64,000 bases of DNA from NCBI RefSeq assembly GCF_015686655.1, contig NZ_JADPMP010000006.1, positions 1-64,000 on the forward strand, given 5' to 3'. Below are positions 37,992 to 47,088 of this stretch, one piece after another. Every line of letters starts with the position of its first letter. Position 1 is the first letter of the stretch. The translations under genes were made by a program, and so were the position numbers. The notes under the pieces are model-generated. The model had not been told where the DNA came from, ran no database searches, and saw nothing but the letters and a program-made list of their open reading frames with translations. This DNA is from Pontibacter sp. FD36 (lineage in GTDB: Bacteria > Bacteroidota > Bacteroidia > Cytophagales > Hymenobacteraceae).

Positions 37992-38999
37992 CTAATCTTT
38001 AAGCGTATTGTAGTCGCCAATGCTCAGGTCTGACTGGCGTCCTTCATAGGAAACAAAATTACCTATCATTGAGTTTGCTATGTTCCCGTTTTTGATGGTT
38101 GACTCCTTCTGAACGATGGAATTGCTCAATATAGACTCCAATACGCTGGTATTGTTTCCAATAGAAACGTGCGGGCCTACCACTGAATTGTGGATCACAA
38201 CATTCTCTCCGATATACACGGGAGGGATGATCACTGAATTTTGGATGTCAGCCGACGCGGCTACCAAACCCTTCTCATCCTTGATATATTCTAAATAGCG
38301 TTGATTAGTGAAAACTGTTGCATTTTTATTGCCACAATCGAGCCATTCTGAGATAACGGCAGGAATAAATTTCGTGCCTTTGTTTTTCATGTTCTCCAGT
38401 GCATTGGTCAGCTGGTACTCGCCCTTGTCTTTGATGTCGTTATCAAGCAGGTACTGCAGCTCGTTGCGCAGGTAGGCACCGTCTTTGAAATAGTAGATGC
38501 CGATGATGGCCATGTCAGAAATAAACTCCTGCGGCTTCTCTACAAAGTCGGTGATCTCGTTGTTTTCGTTTAGTTTGATCACACCGTAAGGACGCGGGTC
38601 CTCTACGCGCTGCACCCAGATGGTGCCGTCGGCATTCGTGTCAAGTTGGAAGTCAGCTTTGAACAGGGTGTCGGCAAAAGCCACTACTACCTTGCCCTCC
38701 AGCGAGTCCTGCGCGCACATGATGGCATGTGCCGTACCCAGTGCTTCATCCTGGTAATAAATACTGCCCTTAGCACCCACCGACTCCGCAATGGCTTTCA
38801 GGTCGCGCTCTACCTCTTCGCCGAAACGACCGATAATAAATGCCACTTCCTCAATCGGCTCGTGACATACTTTGGCGATGTCTTCTACCAGGCGATGTAC
38901 AATTGGTTTGCCTGCAATAGGTATAAGTGGTTTAGGAACAGTAAGTGTGTGTGGGCGCATACGCTTGCCCATACCTGCCATAGGTACAATAATCCTCAT
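37992..38999 (-). CDS. Sugar-phosphate nucleotidyltransferase (glucose-1-phosphate thymidylyltransferase-like)
   Basis: The 335-residue enzyme starts with the nucleotidyltransferase signature IIVPMAGMGKRMRPHTL followed by PKPLIPI. The second half forms a left-handed beta-helix (hexapeptide-like turns VYIGENVVIHNSVVGPHVSIG). It probably activates a sugar-1-phosphate to an NDP-sugar for surface polysaccharide; the exact sugar is uncertain. An upstream in-frame start at 39050 would add 17 residues before the Rossmann strand, so I prefer 38999. It lies in the run dut-nucleotidyltransferase-TPR. Confidence 0.88.
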   Translation of the reverse strand: MRIIVPMAGMGKRMRPHTLTVPKPLIPIAGKPIVHRLVEDIAKVCHEPIEEVAFIIGRFGEEVERDLKAIAESVGAKGSIYYQDEALGTAHAIMCAQDSLEGKVVVAFADTLFKADFQLDTNADGTIWVQRVEDPRPYGVIKLNENNEITDFVEKPQEFISDMAIIGIYYFKDGAYLRNELQYLLDNDIKDKGEYQLTNALENMKNKGTKFIPAVISEWLDCGNKNATVFTNQRYLEYIKDEKGLVAASADIQNSVIIPPVYIGENVVIHNSVVGPHVSIGNNTSVLESILSNSIVQKESTIKNGNIANSMIGNFVSYEGRQSDLSIGDYNTLKD

Positions 39000-39141
39000 A
39001 GCTATTAGTTTATGGATTGAAAAATGTAGCCAGACGTGTTGCCTGGCCACTATTGGTTTTGATTAATACTGTATTTTGAATGTTTGGTTTTAGCCTGCTC
39101 TAAAAAGAAGAAAATTGCAGGCTATACCTGGAGGGGAGAGG

Positions 39142-39591
39142 CTACTTGGTACCCGTGCTGCCATAGCCACCGGCACCACGCTCGGTATCTGTCAGTACCT
39201 CAGCCTCCGCCCATGCCACACGTTCGTATCGGGCTACAATCATCTGCGCTACACGCTCACCATCCTCTACCACAAAGTCCTGATCCGACAGGTTGACCAA
39301 CAGCACCTTGATCTCGCCGCGATAGTCCGCATCAATGGTACCCGGGCTGTTTACAATCGAAATGCCGTATTTGTACGCCAGTCCGCTGCGGGGTCTGATC
39401 TGTGCTTCGTGCCCTTCGGGCAGCTCAATAAAAAGGCCGGTAGGTATAAGGGCACGCTGCAGCGGCTTTAGCGTAACAGGTGCTTCCAGGTTTGCGCGCA
39501 GGTCCATACCTGCCGAGTGCTCCGTCTGATAAGAAGGGAGTGCATGCTTGGATTGGTTAATGACTTTAACCGGTAAGTTCGTCGTGTTCAT
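39142..39591 (-). CDS. dut: dUTP diphosphatase
   Basis: The 149-residue trimeric enzyme hydrolyses dUTP to dUMP and keeps uracil out of DNA. All five dUTPase motifs are visible: AGMDLRA, RSGLA (in [10 protein letters not shown]), [18 protein letters not shown] and the Gly-rich C-terminal arm [10 protein letters not shown]. It starts 16 bases after the flippase stop, so it is likely co-transcribed with it. There is a 143-base gap to the nucleotidyltransferase start, which contains one TATACCT word. Confidence 0.97.
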   Translation of the reverse strand: MNTTNLPVKVINQSKHALPSYQTEHSAGMDLRANLEAPVTLKPLQRALIPTGLFIELPEGHEAQIRPRSGLAYKYGISIVNSPGTIDADYRGEIKVLLVNLSDQDFVVEDGERVAQMIVARYERVAWAEAEVLTDTERGAGGYGSTGTK

Positions 39592-39607
39592 CTATTAAAG
39601 ATAAAGA

Positions 39608-41101
39608 TTATTTTTTAGATAGAAAGTAGGCCCGCTCCCGCAGCCAAACCACCACCAGGAAAACGACTGAAAGCGACAGGTGGTAAGCGTGGCGCAGCCA
39701 GAAATTTTTGATAGGTAGCAGGAAGGCGGCCAGCACAAGCGCCGTGGCAAATAAGATATACCCTAGAATGGTCTTAACAGGGTAGGGGATTGGATAGTGC
39801 ACATTGCCGAGCATGTAAGTGGCCAATGCCATACCTACATAGCAGATAAGTGTGGCAATAGCAGAGCCCATGTAGCCCAGCACAGGTATAAGCAGCAGGT
39901 TGAAAGCGATCGTAATGGCCGCCCCTCCAAAGCTGATGTATGTGCCGAAATGCGTTTTGTCTGTTAGCTTAAACCAAACGGTCAGGTTGTAATAAATGCC
40001 CAAGAATAGGTTGGCCAGCAAGAGCACTGGCACGACCATCAGGCCATCGTGGTACTCGGGTCCGATGAGCAGAGCGAAGTCCTCCAGGTTGGTGGAGATA
40101 AACAGATAGATAAAGGCGCAAGCGATCACAAACCATTTCATGACCAAAGCGAAAGCTTGTGGCGATTCCTTTTCCTTAGCCTGTGAGAAGAAAAACGGCT
40201 CAGCAGCATAGCGGAAAGCCTGTATGGTAAGCGTCATGAAAATGGCGAGCTTATAGCAGGCACTGTATATACCTACTGCCGCCATGTTGCTGGTACCTGG
40301 ATAGAAACCTTCGGGCAGGTAACGCTCTAGCAGAATACGGTCGATCACCTCGTTTACCATACCTGCCAGGCCCATGAACAGGAGCGGCCAGGCGTAGCGC
40401 AGCATCGGCTTGAGCTGTTCCACATCCAGTTTGAAGCGGAATATGCGTAGCTCTTTCCACAGCATAGGTATAAGCAATGCGTTGGCCACCAGGTTGATCA
40501 GGAAGATATAGCCTACTCCAAAGTCAGGGTTGTAGAGGTTAGTAGCCAGCGGCTGAAGACTTGTGAGGTACTGACCTTCGTAGATGTGCCGCAGCAGAAC
40601 CAGAAAAAACAGGTTAGCACCGACCGTAAGCAGGATGTTAGCCAGTTTGATGGAAGCAAACTTAATGGCTTTGTTCTGATGTCGGAGCCAGGCGAAAGGA
40701 ATCGCCACCAGCGCATCGATCGCCAGCACCAGCGCCAGCCATACAATGTACTCCCGCTGCTCCGGGTAGCCAATGTAATCTGCGATTTGCTGCGAAAAGA
40801 GGAGCAGTATACCTGTAAAGATCGTGCTGCTAACCAGAATAGCGCTTAATACCCTGTTGTAAACGGCTTTCGGGTCTTGCTCAGGCTTGTTGGCAAAGCG
40901 GAAAAAAGCCGTCTCCATCCCGTAGGTATACACGATGTTGAAGAAAGCCACAAAAGCATAAAGGTACGACACCACCCCATACTCTTCAGGAAGGAACACA
41001 CGGGTATAGACCGGTACGAGCAGGTAGTTCAGTGCGCGGCCCACAATACTGCTCAGTCCGTAGGCAGCGGTTTGCCCAACCAGTTTCTTGGCTATGCTCA
41101 T
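39608..41101 (-). CDS. Polysaccharide/lipid flippase of the MATE/Wzx (MOP) superfamily
   Basis: The 497-residue protein has about 14 hydrophobic segments and begins with the typical oligosaccharide flippase start KKLVGQTAAYGLSSIVGRALNYLLVPVYTRVF. Such proteins move lipid-linked sugars across the inner membrane. In Bacteroidota this member commonly sits with dut and a nucleotidyltransferase, as here. Start codon at 41101; only about 60 bases separate it from the enoyl-CoA hydratase terminator, so its promoter must lie there or read-through feeds it. Confidence 0.92.
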   Translation of the reverse strand: MSIAKKLVGQTAAYGLSSIVGRALNYLLVPVYTRVFLPEEYGVVSYLYAFVAFFNIVYTYGMETAFFRFANKPEQDPKAVYNRVLSAILVSSTIFTGILLLFSQQIADYIGYPEQREYIVWLALVLAIDALVAIPFAWLRHQNKAIKFASIKLANILLTVGANLFFLVLLRHIYEGQYLTSLQPLATNLYNPDFGVGYIFLINLVANALLIPMLWKELRIFRFKLDVEQLKPMLRYAWPLLFMGLAGMVNEVIDRILLERYLPEGFYPGTSNMAAVGIYSACYKLAIFMTLTIQAFRYAAEPFFFSQAKEKESPQAFALVMKWFVIACAFIYLFISTNLEDFALLIGPEYHDGLMVVPVLLLANLFLGIYYNLTVWFKLTDKTHFGTYISFGGAAITIAFNLLLIPVLGYMGSAIATLICYVGMALATYMLGNVHYPIPYPVKTILGYILFATALVLAAFLLPIKNFWLRHAYHLSLSVVFLVVVWLRERAYFLSKK

Positions 41102-41145
41102 GTGTTTGTTTTGGGGCAGGTAGGTATGGGTATCAGCTGAAAAAC

Positions 41146-41193
41146 ACAGAACGCGCTATACCTACTTTTTATGATAGGTATAGCGCGTTCTGC
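41146..41193 (-). terminator. Terminator of the enoyl-CoA hydratase gene built from the AGGTATA word
   Basis: A 17-bp perfect stem (arms 41147-41163 and 41176-41192), 12-base loop, lies 11 bases past the hydratase stop. Each arm contains the dispersed word, as TATACCT and AGGTATA, so the hairpin is made of an inverted pair of it. A third copy follows at 41194-41200. Confidence 0.75.
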
Positions 41194-41203
41194 AGGTATA
41201 GGC

Positions 41204-41986
41204 TTATGCGCCTTTGAATACAGGCTTACGCTTCTCCAGGAATGCGTTGGTGCCTTCAATAAAGTCCTGTGAAGAGCAGCAGCGGGCAAAAGAATTTGCC
41301 TCCGTCTGGTAACCATCTTCATCTTTGTCGTACACGGCGTTCACGCAGTCGATCACCAGGCCAATGGCAAGTGGTGCTTTCGACAGGATCTTGTTCATGA
41401 TCTCCATTGCCTTTGGCATCAACTCTACGGCGGGCACCACATGGTTTACCAGACCAAGCGCCTTGGCTTCTCCGGCGCCGATCATGTCAGCGGTCATCAT
41501 CAGTTCCATGGCTTTGCCTTTGCCGATTAACTGTGTCAGGCGCTGTGTGCCACCGTAGCCAGGTATAAGGCCCAGGTTCACTTCCGGCTGACCAAAACGG
41601 GCCCCTTCGCTGGCAACACGCATGTGGCAGGCCATCGCCAATTCGCAGCCACCGCCCAGTGCAAAGCCGTTTACGGCTGCTATAACAGGCTTTGTGCAAC
41701 GCTCAATCATGCTGAAAACTTCCTGACCGCGCTCGGCAAAACCACGAGCGTTGACTTCGCTTAGTTCAGAGATCTCCGAAATGTCGGCACCCGCTACAAA
41801 AGCCTTCTCTCCGGCACCTGTAAAGATTGCTCCCTTCACAGCCGGGTCATCATAGACTTGCTGGATGGCAGCCTTAATCTCCTTGATCGTATCGATGTTT
41901 AGCGCGTTTAGCTTGTCGGCACGGTTGATGGTGATCACCAGGATTCCGTTCTCAAGATTGAGCAGCAGGTTTTCGTATATAGACAT
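41204..41986 (-). CDS. Enoyl-CoA hydratase/isomerase family protein (crotonase fold)
   Basis: The 260-residue protein is a crotonase-type hydratase of beta-oxidation or butanoate/branched-chain degradation. The oxyanion-hole segment AFVAGADISE and the active-site segment ALGGGCELAMACH are present, followed by PEVNLGLIPGYGGTQRL, whose Glu is the second catalytic acid. Size and motifs fit short-chain enoyl-CoA hydratase. The substrate chain is not known. The start lies about 200 bases from the divergent DUF3078 gene. Confidence 0.93.
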   Translation of the reverse strand: MSIYENLLLNLENGILVITINRADKLNALNIDTIKEIKAAIQQVYDDPAVKGAIFTGAGEKAFVAGADISEISELSEVNARGFAERGQEVFSMIERCTKPVIAAVNGFALGGGCELAMACHMRVASEGARFGQPEVNLGLIPGYGGTQRLTQLIGKGKAMELMMTADMIGAGEAKALGLVNHVVPAVELMPKAMEIMNKILSKAPLAIGLVIDCVNAVYDKDEDGYQTEANSFARCCSSQDFIEGTNAFLEKRKPVFKGA

Positions 41987-42136
41987 AGTTTTTATCTCTG
42001 AGTAGATGTATAGATACCAGCAGCAAATATAGCAGTGATTTGCTTAAATCCCTAAAATGCAATCTGGCAATGGCCCAGTTCAACTCTCCTTACGGCAAAC
42101 TTTCGTTTTAACTTCGGTGCTCCAACATCGTTTTGT

Positions 42137-42144
42137 TATCTTTG
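42137..42144 (+). promoter_or_regulatory. -7 element of the DUF3078 gene promoter
   Basis: TATCTTTG fits TAnnTTTG exactly and lies 43 bases upstream of the chosen ATG (42187). It also lies downstream of the alternative start at 42133, which argues against that start. A clear TTTG at -33 is not seen. Confidence 0.5.
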
Positions 42145-42186
42145 TGCGGTTTAATCAGCATACTGCTCACTTTATACCTTATTTTC

Positions 42187-43146
42187 ATGCTTAAGGCTTT
42201 ATTGCGCACTCTATCACTACCGATTTTCATTTTTTACATCACCATAATCCCCGCCACTGCTCAGGATACGCTCGTCGATACGGTGGCTGTTCGCAATATC
42301 TGGGACTTCGGAGGAACCGGCACAGTCAACTTCAGTCAGGTAAGCCTGAGCAACTGGGCGGCCGGCGGACAAAACTCACTGTCAGCGCTGGGTATCCTGA
42401 ACCTCTACGGCAACTACAAGAATGGGAAGAATACCTGGAACAATACCCTTGACCTCACTTACGGCACTGTGAAGCTGCAGGAGCAGCGCCTTCGCAAAAG
42501 TGACGACCGGCTCGAACTTAACCTGAAGTACGGTCGGCAGGCCTCCAGCAAGTGGTTTTACACGGCTCAGCTCAATACCCGTACACAAATCAGCCCAACG
42601 TATACCCCAGAGCGAGACTCTGTCATTTCCAACTTTATGGCACCCGCTTTTGTTCTGGCTTCCATAGGTATGGACTACAAGCCTAACCCTAAGCTTTCAG
42701 TTTTTATTTCGCCTTTTACAGGTAAGTTCACGGCGGTGCTCAACCAGCGCATGGCCGACTACGGTGCGTTTGGTGTAGAGCCTGCCCAGCGCGATTCGGA
42801 GGGGCGACTTATACCTGGTACAGGGGAGCGTCTGCGCGAAGAGTTCGGTGGTTTTGTGAATGTTCGCTTTCGCAACGAAATATTTAAAAATGTAACGTTG
42901 CAGTCAAAGGCTGACTTTTTTTCCAATTATCTGCGCAATGCCAAGAATATTGATGTGAACTGGGAGAACCTGGTGAACTTTAAGGTGAACAAGTTCCTGT
43001 CAGCCAGCCTCTTTCTGCACATGATCTATGACGATGATATCATGATCGATGTAGACCGAAGTGGGGATGGTACATTGGATGGGAAAGGACCTCGGTTACA
43101 GCTCAAAGAAACCATGGGAATAGGATTTTCTTACAAATTTGAATAG
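42187..43146 (+). CDS. DUF3078 family outer-membrane-type protein
   Basis: The 319-residue protein has a signal peptide (cleavage near ATAQ, residue 26) and the family feature VSLSNWAAGGQNSLS, then strongly amphipathic beta strands and an aromatic last strand ending in SYKFE. It is probably an outer-membrane barrel of the DUF3078 family; the function is unknown. The chosen start gives a normal signal peptide. The alternative start at 42133 would put an extra hydrophobic block in front and begin upstream of the promoter box. Confidence 0.86.
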   Translation: MLKALLRTLSLPIFIFYITIIPATAQDTLVDTVAVRNIWDFGGTGTVNFSQVSLSNWAAGGQNSLSALGILNLYGNYKNGKNTWNNTLDLTYGTVKLQEQRLRKSDDRLELNLKYGRQASSKWFYTAQLNTRTQISPTYTPERDSVISNFMAPAFVLASIGMDYKPNPKLSVFISPFTGKFTAVLNQRMADYGAFGVEPAQRDSEGRLIPGTGERLREEFGGFVNVRFRNEIFKNVTLQSKADFFSNYLRNAKNIDVNWENLVNFKVNKFLSASLFLHMIYDDDIMIDVDRSGDGTLDGKGPRLQLKETMGIGFSYKFE

Positions 43147-43167
43147 TAAACTTTTGCCCTGCACTTC

Positions 43168-43196
43168 TTGTTATTCACTAAAAATGTATACTTTAG
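43168..43196 (+). promoter_or_regulatory. Candidate promoter of the small secreted basic protein
   Basis: TTG (43168-43170), 18 bases, then TACTTTAG (43189-43196), close to TAnnTTTG. The start codon follows 44 bases later, in a spot with AT-rich surroundings. Confidence 0.35.
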
Positions 43197-43239
43197 CGTA
43201 TAATGTACGTTGTATAGATACATTATCAAAAGTGGATTT

Positions 43240-43584
43240 ATGAAAAAAGTCATATCGTTACTATTCTCTCTAGCTTTCTTCCTGTTTGTGTCCGATGCGA
43301 TGGCACAGACTTCAAGTTCGTCGAGTACATCCCTGAGTTCGGGTAAAGATGAGTTTTGGGGTACTGCCAAAGTACAGGAAAAAGGTACTACTGTTGATGC
43401 CGTGGGAGCACGTGCTTCAGGCATGGATGCACGCTGGAATGCCTATGAAAACACGAACCGTTCCCGCTTTACCAAGGACCGCATCAAAGGAAGCAAACGA
43501 ATGGAAGCCATTCTGAAAAAAGAGAAAGAAATGCATCGCAAGCATAAGCGCGACAAGCGCCGTTTAGCCCGTATGTCATTATAA
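43240..43584 (+). CDS. Small secreted basic protein of unknown function
   Basis: I do not recognise this 114-residue protein. It has a signal peptide (cleavage near AMAQ, residue 22), a Ser/Thr-rich stretch (TSSSSSTSLSSG), a middle part (GKDEFWGTAKVQEKG) and a very basic C-terminal third rich in Lys, Arg and His (KKEKEMHRKHKRDKRRLARM). The pI must be very high. An upstream start at 43210 would add 10 residues before the signal peptide. It is monocistronic, with its own promoter-like box and terminator. A nucleic-acid- or LPS-binding periplasmic role is conceivable but unproven. Confidence 0.75.
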   Translation: MKKVISLLFSLAFFLFVSDAMAQTSSSSSTSLSSGKDEFWGTAKVQEKGTTVDAVGARASGMDARWNAYENTNRSRFTKDRIKGSKRMEAILKKEKEMHRKHKRDKRRLARMSL

Positions 43585-43604
43585 TCAGTTGCTGAAAAAG
43601 CAAC

Positions 43605-43645
43605 AAAAAAAGCCCTGCCCGGATAAACCAGGCAGGGCTTTTTTT
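43605..43645. terminator. Terminator after the small secreted protein
   Basis: A perfect 15-bp inverted repeat (arms 43605-43619 and 43631-43645) with seven A on one side and seven T on the other, 20 bases past the stop codon. Confidence 0.88.
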
Positions 43646-43844
43646 GTATCTCTTGAACTAGCTGATTGTTTAGGTGATGAAGAATTTATTGACATAGTCG
43701 CACGGTTATACATCTTACAGGCTTTCAGTTTAGAAGGTATAGGATCTTCCGCAATCAATCGACATGGGTAGTTGGAGGTATGCCGCATCAGGTATAGCAC
43801 CTGTCAGACAGGTATAAATGCAGCATCATATTAGGTGCAAAACA
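43646..43844. other. Intergenic region dense in AGGTAT words
   Basis: No gene is supported here. Four AGGTAT words occur between about 43735 and 43815. One lies in the 16-base element CAGGTATAGCACCTGT (43789-43804), a partial inverted repeat that recurs exactly at 57019-57034. Confidence 0.6.
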
Positions 43845-43872
43845 AAAGGCTCCCACTTTCGCAGGAGCCTTT
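43845..43872 (-). terminator. Terminator of the rimP-nusA-infB operon
   Basis: A 9-bp perfect stem (arms 43845-43853 and 43864-43872) lies 25 bases past the infB stop. On the minus strand it is followed by TTTTG. Confidence 0.72.
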
Positions 43873-43897
43873 CTTATGATAGATGAAGTTAGCTGTA

Positions 43898-46800
43898 TTA
43901 CAGCGTACGCTTCACTTCTTTTTCTACGTAAGCTTCGATCACGTCACCAACCTGGATCTCGTTGTATCCTCTGAGGCTGATACCGCACTCGTAACCCTGG
44001 CGTACTTCTGACACATCATCTTTGAAACGCTTGAGTGCCAGGATTTCGCCGTCGTGCACCACGATGCCATCACGTACCAGGCGTACTTTAGAGTTACGCT
44101 GAATAGAGCCGTCTGTAATCATACAGCCTGCAATCGTACCAACCTTCGTGATCTTGAATACATCGCGTACTTCAGCGTTACCTGTGATCTCCTCTTTCAG
44201 GGTAGGAGCAAGCATACCTTCCATCGCATCTTTCACTTCGTTGATCGCATCGTAGATGATAGAGTACAGACGAACGTCGATCTGCTCCTGCTCTGCCAGT
44301 CTGCGTGCATTCTGAGAAGGTCGTACCTGGAAGCCAATGATGATCGCATCAGAAGCCGAAGCAAGTAGTACGTCAGACTCAGAGATAGCACCTACGCCTT
44401 TGCTGATGATGTTCACCTGCACCTCGGCAGTTGACAGCTTCAACAGGGAGTCAGAAAGTGCTTCCACGGAACCGTCCACGTCACCTTTCACAATCACGTT
44501 AAGCTCCTTGAAGGTACCAATCGCCAGTCGACGTCCGATCTCATCCAGGGTGATGTGCTTGCGTGTGCGCAGGCTTTGCTCACGCTGCAGTTGAGCGCGG
44601 TTGCTTGCGATCTCACGTGCTTCACGCTCTGATTCCATTACCTGGAACTTGTCACCAGCCTGTGGTGCACCGTCAAGACCGAGCAGCTGTACCGGAGTAG
44701 AAGGACCTGCTACTTTCATCTTGCGACCGCGGTGGTCTGTCATGGCCTTTACTCTACCATAGTGAGAACCGGCTAGCACAACATCTCCAATATTCAGCGT
44801 ACCTGTCTGTACAAGTACAGTAGCCACATAACCACGGCCTTTGTCAAGAGAGGCTTCGATTACGGTACCTACCGCTTTTCTGTCTGGGTTAGCCTTCAGT
44901 TCAAGTAGTTCAGCCTCAAGCAATACTTTCTCCAACAGATCAGGTATACCTGCTCCTGTTTTGGCTGATACTTCCTGTGACTGGTATTTACCACCCCACT
45001 CTTCTACCAGTATGTTCATCTGGGCAAGTTCCTCACGTACCTTGTCCGGGTTAGCTCCTGGCTTGTCAATTTTGTTTAGAGCGATGATGATCGGCGAACC
45101 AGCAGCTTGTGCGTGGTTGATCGCTTCTTTTGTCTGTGGCATCACCGAGTCGTCGGCTGCTACCACGATAATTACAACGTCTGTTACCTTGGCACCGCGG
45201 GCACGCATGGCCGTAAAGGCTTCGTGACCAGGAGTATCGAGGAAGGTAACGGTACGTCCGCCTTCAGTTTTCACGCTGTAGGCACCAATGTGCTGCGTGA
45301 TACCACCGGCCTCGCCAGCTGTTACATTGGCGTTTCGGATATAGTCAAGGAGGGAAGTTTTACCGTGGTCAACGTGACCCATGATGGTCACAATCGGAGC
45401 ACGATCTACCAGATCCTCTTCGTTTTCTTCAATGGTCTCTTCCAGTGCCTGCTCATCTTCGGAAGTGATGAACTCAACTGAGTAGCCAAATTCGTCAGCA
45501 ATGATAGTGATCGCTTCGGCGTCAAGGCGCTGGTTGATGGATACGAACATACCCAACTGCATACATACCTTGATGACTTCGTTCACGCTCACATTCATTA
45601 GTGCCGCCAGGTCATTGGCGGACACGAATTCTGTCACACGCAGTGTCTTGGACTCTGCCTGCTCCATCAGACGGCGCTCTTCTGTTGCATCGGCAATAGC
45701 GGAGCGTTTCTCACGACGGTACTTAGCGCGGTTACCACCACCACCTTTGCCGCCGCTTAGCTTCGCCAGCGTAGCTTTGATCTGCTCCTGAATTTCCTTA
45801 TCAGTAACCTCTGCTTTTTCAGCGCGAGGAGCCGGAGCATTGCGTGGCCCACGACCTCCAGGTCCGCCGCCGGGACGCTGTCCCGGACGATTGCCCTGGT
45901 AACCACTACCTGATCCACCAGTATGCTGGATCGGGCGTGACTGCGGGTTGGCTGTGCCTTGTTGTTGTCCTTGTGTGCCGCCTTGTTCTGTACCGGCCAC
46001 AATAATGCGCTTGCGCTTTTTCTTTTTACCGGCCTTCCTGTCATCGGAAGACGCTACCGGCTTAGTACCTTTTCTACGTGTGCTGTCTGGCAATTCAATC
46101 TTGCCCAGTACCGTAAGGCCTTTCAGCTGGTCGGCTTTTGCTGTAATTGTTTCTATTGGTTCTGTTCCTTTTTCGACAGGCGTTGCAGCCGGTTGATCCG
46201 GAGCCTGTGGTGCCGCTGCTTGCGCAGGAGCTTTTTCTGTTTCTATTGTCTTTTGTTCCGCAGCAGGGGCAGGAGGCGTTGCCGGCTGCTGTGGTTTTTC
46301 TTCAGTTTTAGGAGTCTCCGGTTTCGGAGCTTCTGCTTTTGGCGTCGCAGGAGTTTGTTCGGCTGCTACAGGCTTCTGCTCAGCAGCTGGTTTTTCAACC
46401 GGCGCTGGTGCTGGTGCCGGTGCGGCAGGTTGCTCTGGCGCTTTCGGCGCAGGGGCAGTTGGCTGCTCTGCAGCTGGTGCCTTCGGCTCTTCCGGTTTTG
46501 CAGCCGGCTTAGGCACTGGGCGACCTTTTGCGTCCAGGTCTATTTTACCTAGCACTTTTATACCTGGCAGCTTTGCTTCAACTGGTGCCGCGGCAGGTTG
46601 CTCTGGCGCTTTTGGCTCTTCTGTTTTAGGCTTGGCCTCAGGGGTTTCAGCTTTTGGCTGGTGCACGCTCTTGATCAGGATTTCCTGCTCAGGCTCTGTC
46701 GTTTTCTTAGGCTCATGGTGCGGCTCCGATTCCACTACTTGGTTGCTTTGTGGTTTCTTGCCGATGTTGAGTTCTTCCGCTTCAATCTTGTCTTGCATTG

Positions 46801-46969
46801 AAGAAGCGAACTCCTTAGCCAGCATACTGAACTGCTCTGCCGTGATTTTGGTAGTGGGTTTGTTTTCCACGTCAAAGCCTTTAGCAGAGAGGTAATCCAC
46901 AATGGTAGCTGTACCAATGTTTAAAGTAGTTGCAACCTGTTTGAGCCTCCTGATTTTGTCTTCTGCCAT
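43898..46969 (-). CDS. infB: Translation initiation factor IF-2
   Basis: The 1023-residue GTPase positions initiator tRNA on the 30S subunit and promotes subunit joining. An IF2 N-terminal helical motif opens the protein, followed by a long Pro/Ala/Glu-Lys-rich linker (about 80-380) and a second basic Gly-rich part. The G domain starts at GHVDHGKT (531-538), with DTPGHEAF and NKID, then domains II-IV. The linker is long but normal for Bacteroidota IF-2. It is the last gene of rimP-nusA-infB, separated from nusA by 119 bases that hold a stable hairpin. Confidence 0.97.
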   Translation of the reverse strand: MAEDKIRRLKQVATTLNIGTATIVDYLSAKGFDVENKPTTKITAEQFSMLAKEFASSMQDKIEAEELNIGKKPQSNQVVESEPHHEPKKTTEPEQEILIKSVHQPKAETPEAKPKTEEPKAPEQPAAAPVEAKLPGIKVLGKIDLDAKGRPVPKPAAKPEEPKAPAAEQPTAPAPKAPEQPAAPAPAPAPVEKPAAEQKPVAAEQTPATPKAEAPKPETPKTEEKPQQPATPPAPAAEQKTIETEKAPAQAAAPQAPDQPAATPVEKGTEPIETITAKADQLKGLTVLGKIELPDSTRRKGTKPVASSDDRKAGKKKKRKRIIVAGTEQGGTQGQQQGTANPQSRPIQHTGGSGSGYQGNRPGQRPGGGPGGRGPRNAPAPRAEKAEVTDKEIQEQIKATLAKLSGGKGGGGNRAKYRREKRSAIADATEERRLMEQAESKTLRVTEFVSANDLAALMNVSVNEVIKVCMQLGMFVSINQRLDAEAITIIADEFGYSVEFITSEDEQALEETIEENEEDLVDRAPIVTIMGHVDHGKTSLLDYIRNANVTAGEAGGITQHIGAYSVKTEGGRTVTFLDTPGHEAFTAMRARGAKVTDVVIIVVAADDSVMPQTKEAINHAQAAGSPIIIALNKIDKPGANPDKVREELAQMNILVEEWGGKYQSQEVSAKTGAGIPDLLEKVLLEAELLELKANPDRKAVGTVIEASLDKGRGYVATVLVQTGTLNIGDVVLAGSHYGRVKAMTDHRGRKMKVAGPSTPVQLLGLDGAPQAGDKFQVMESEREAREIASNRAQLQREQSLRTRKHITLDEIGRRLAIGTFKELNVIVKGDVDGSVEALSDSLLKLSTAEVQVNIISKGVGAISESDVLLASASDAIIIGFQVRPSQNARRLAEQEQIDVRLYSIIYDAINEVKDAMEGMLAPTLKEEITGNAEVRDVFKITKVGTIAGCMITDGSIQRNSKVRLVRDGIVVHDGEILALKRFKDDVSEVRQGYECGISLRGYNEIQVGDVIEAYVEKEVKRTL

Positions 46970-47034
46970 GTTCTGATATGCTGTCTTTAATTTATTCTGT
47001 TAATATGCTATAGCTGCCTTGCAAGGTATAGAAC

Positions 47035-47080
47035 TGAGCTTCGTTCCGAATTTCTTTCAAAATTACAGGAACGAAGCTCA
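47035..47080 (-). promoter_or_regulatory. Intercistronic hairpin between nusA and infB
   Basis: Perfect 13-bp arms (47035-47047 and 47068-47080) around a 20-base loop, 8 bases after the nusA stop. There is no T run after it on the minus strand, so it may be an RNA processing or stability element rather than a terminator. Confidence 0.6.
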
Positions 47081-47088
47081 ACTCACAA

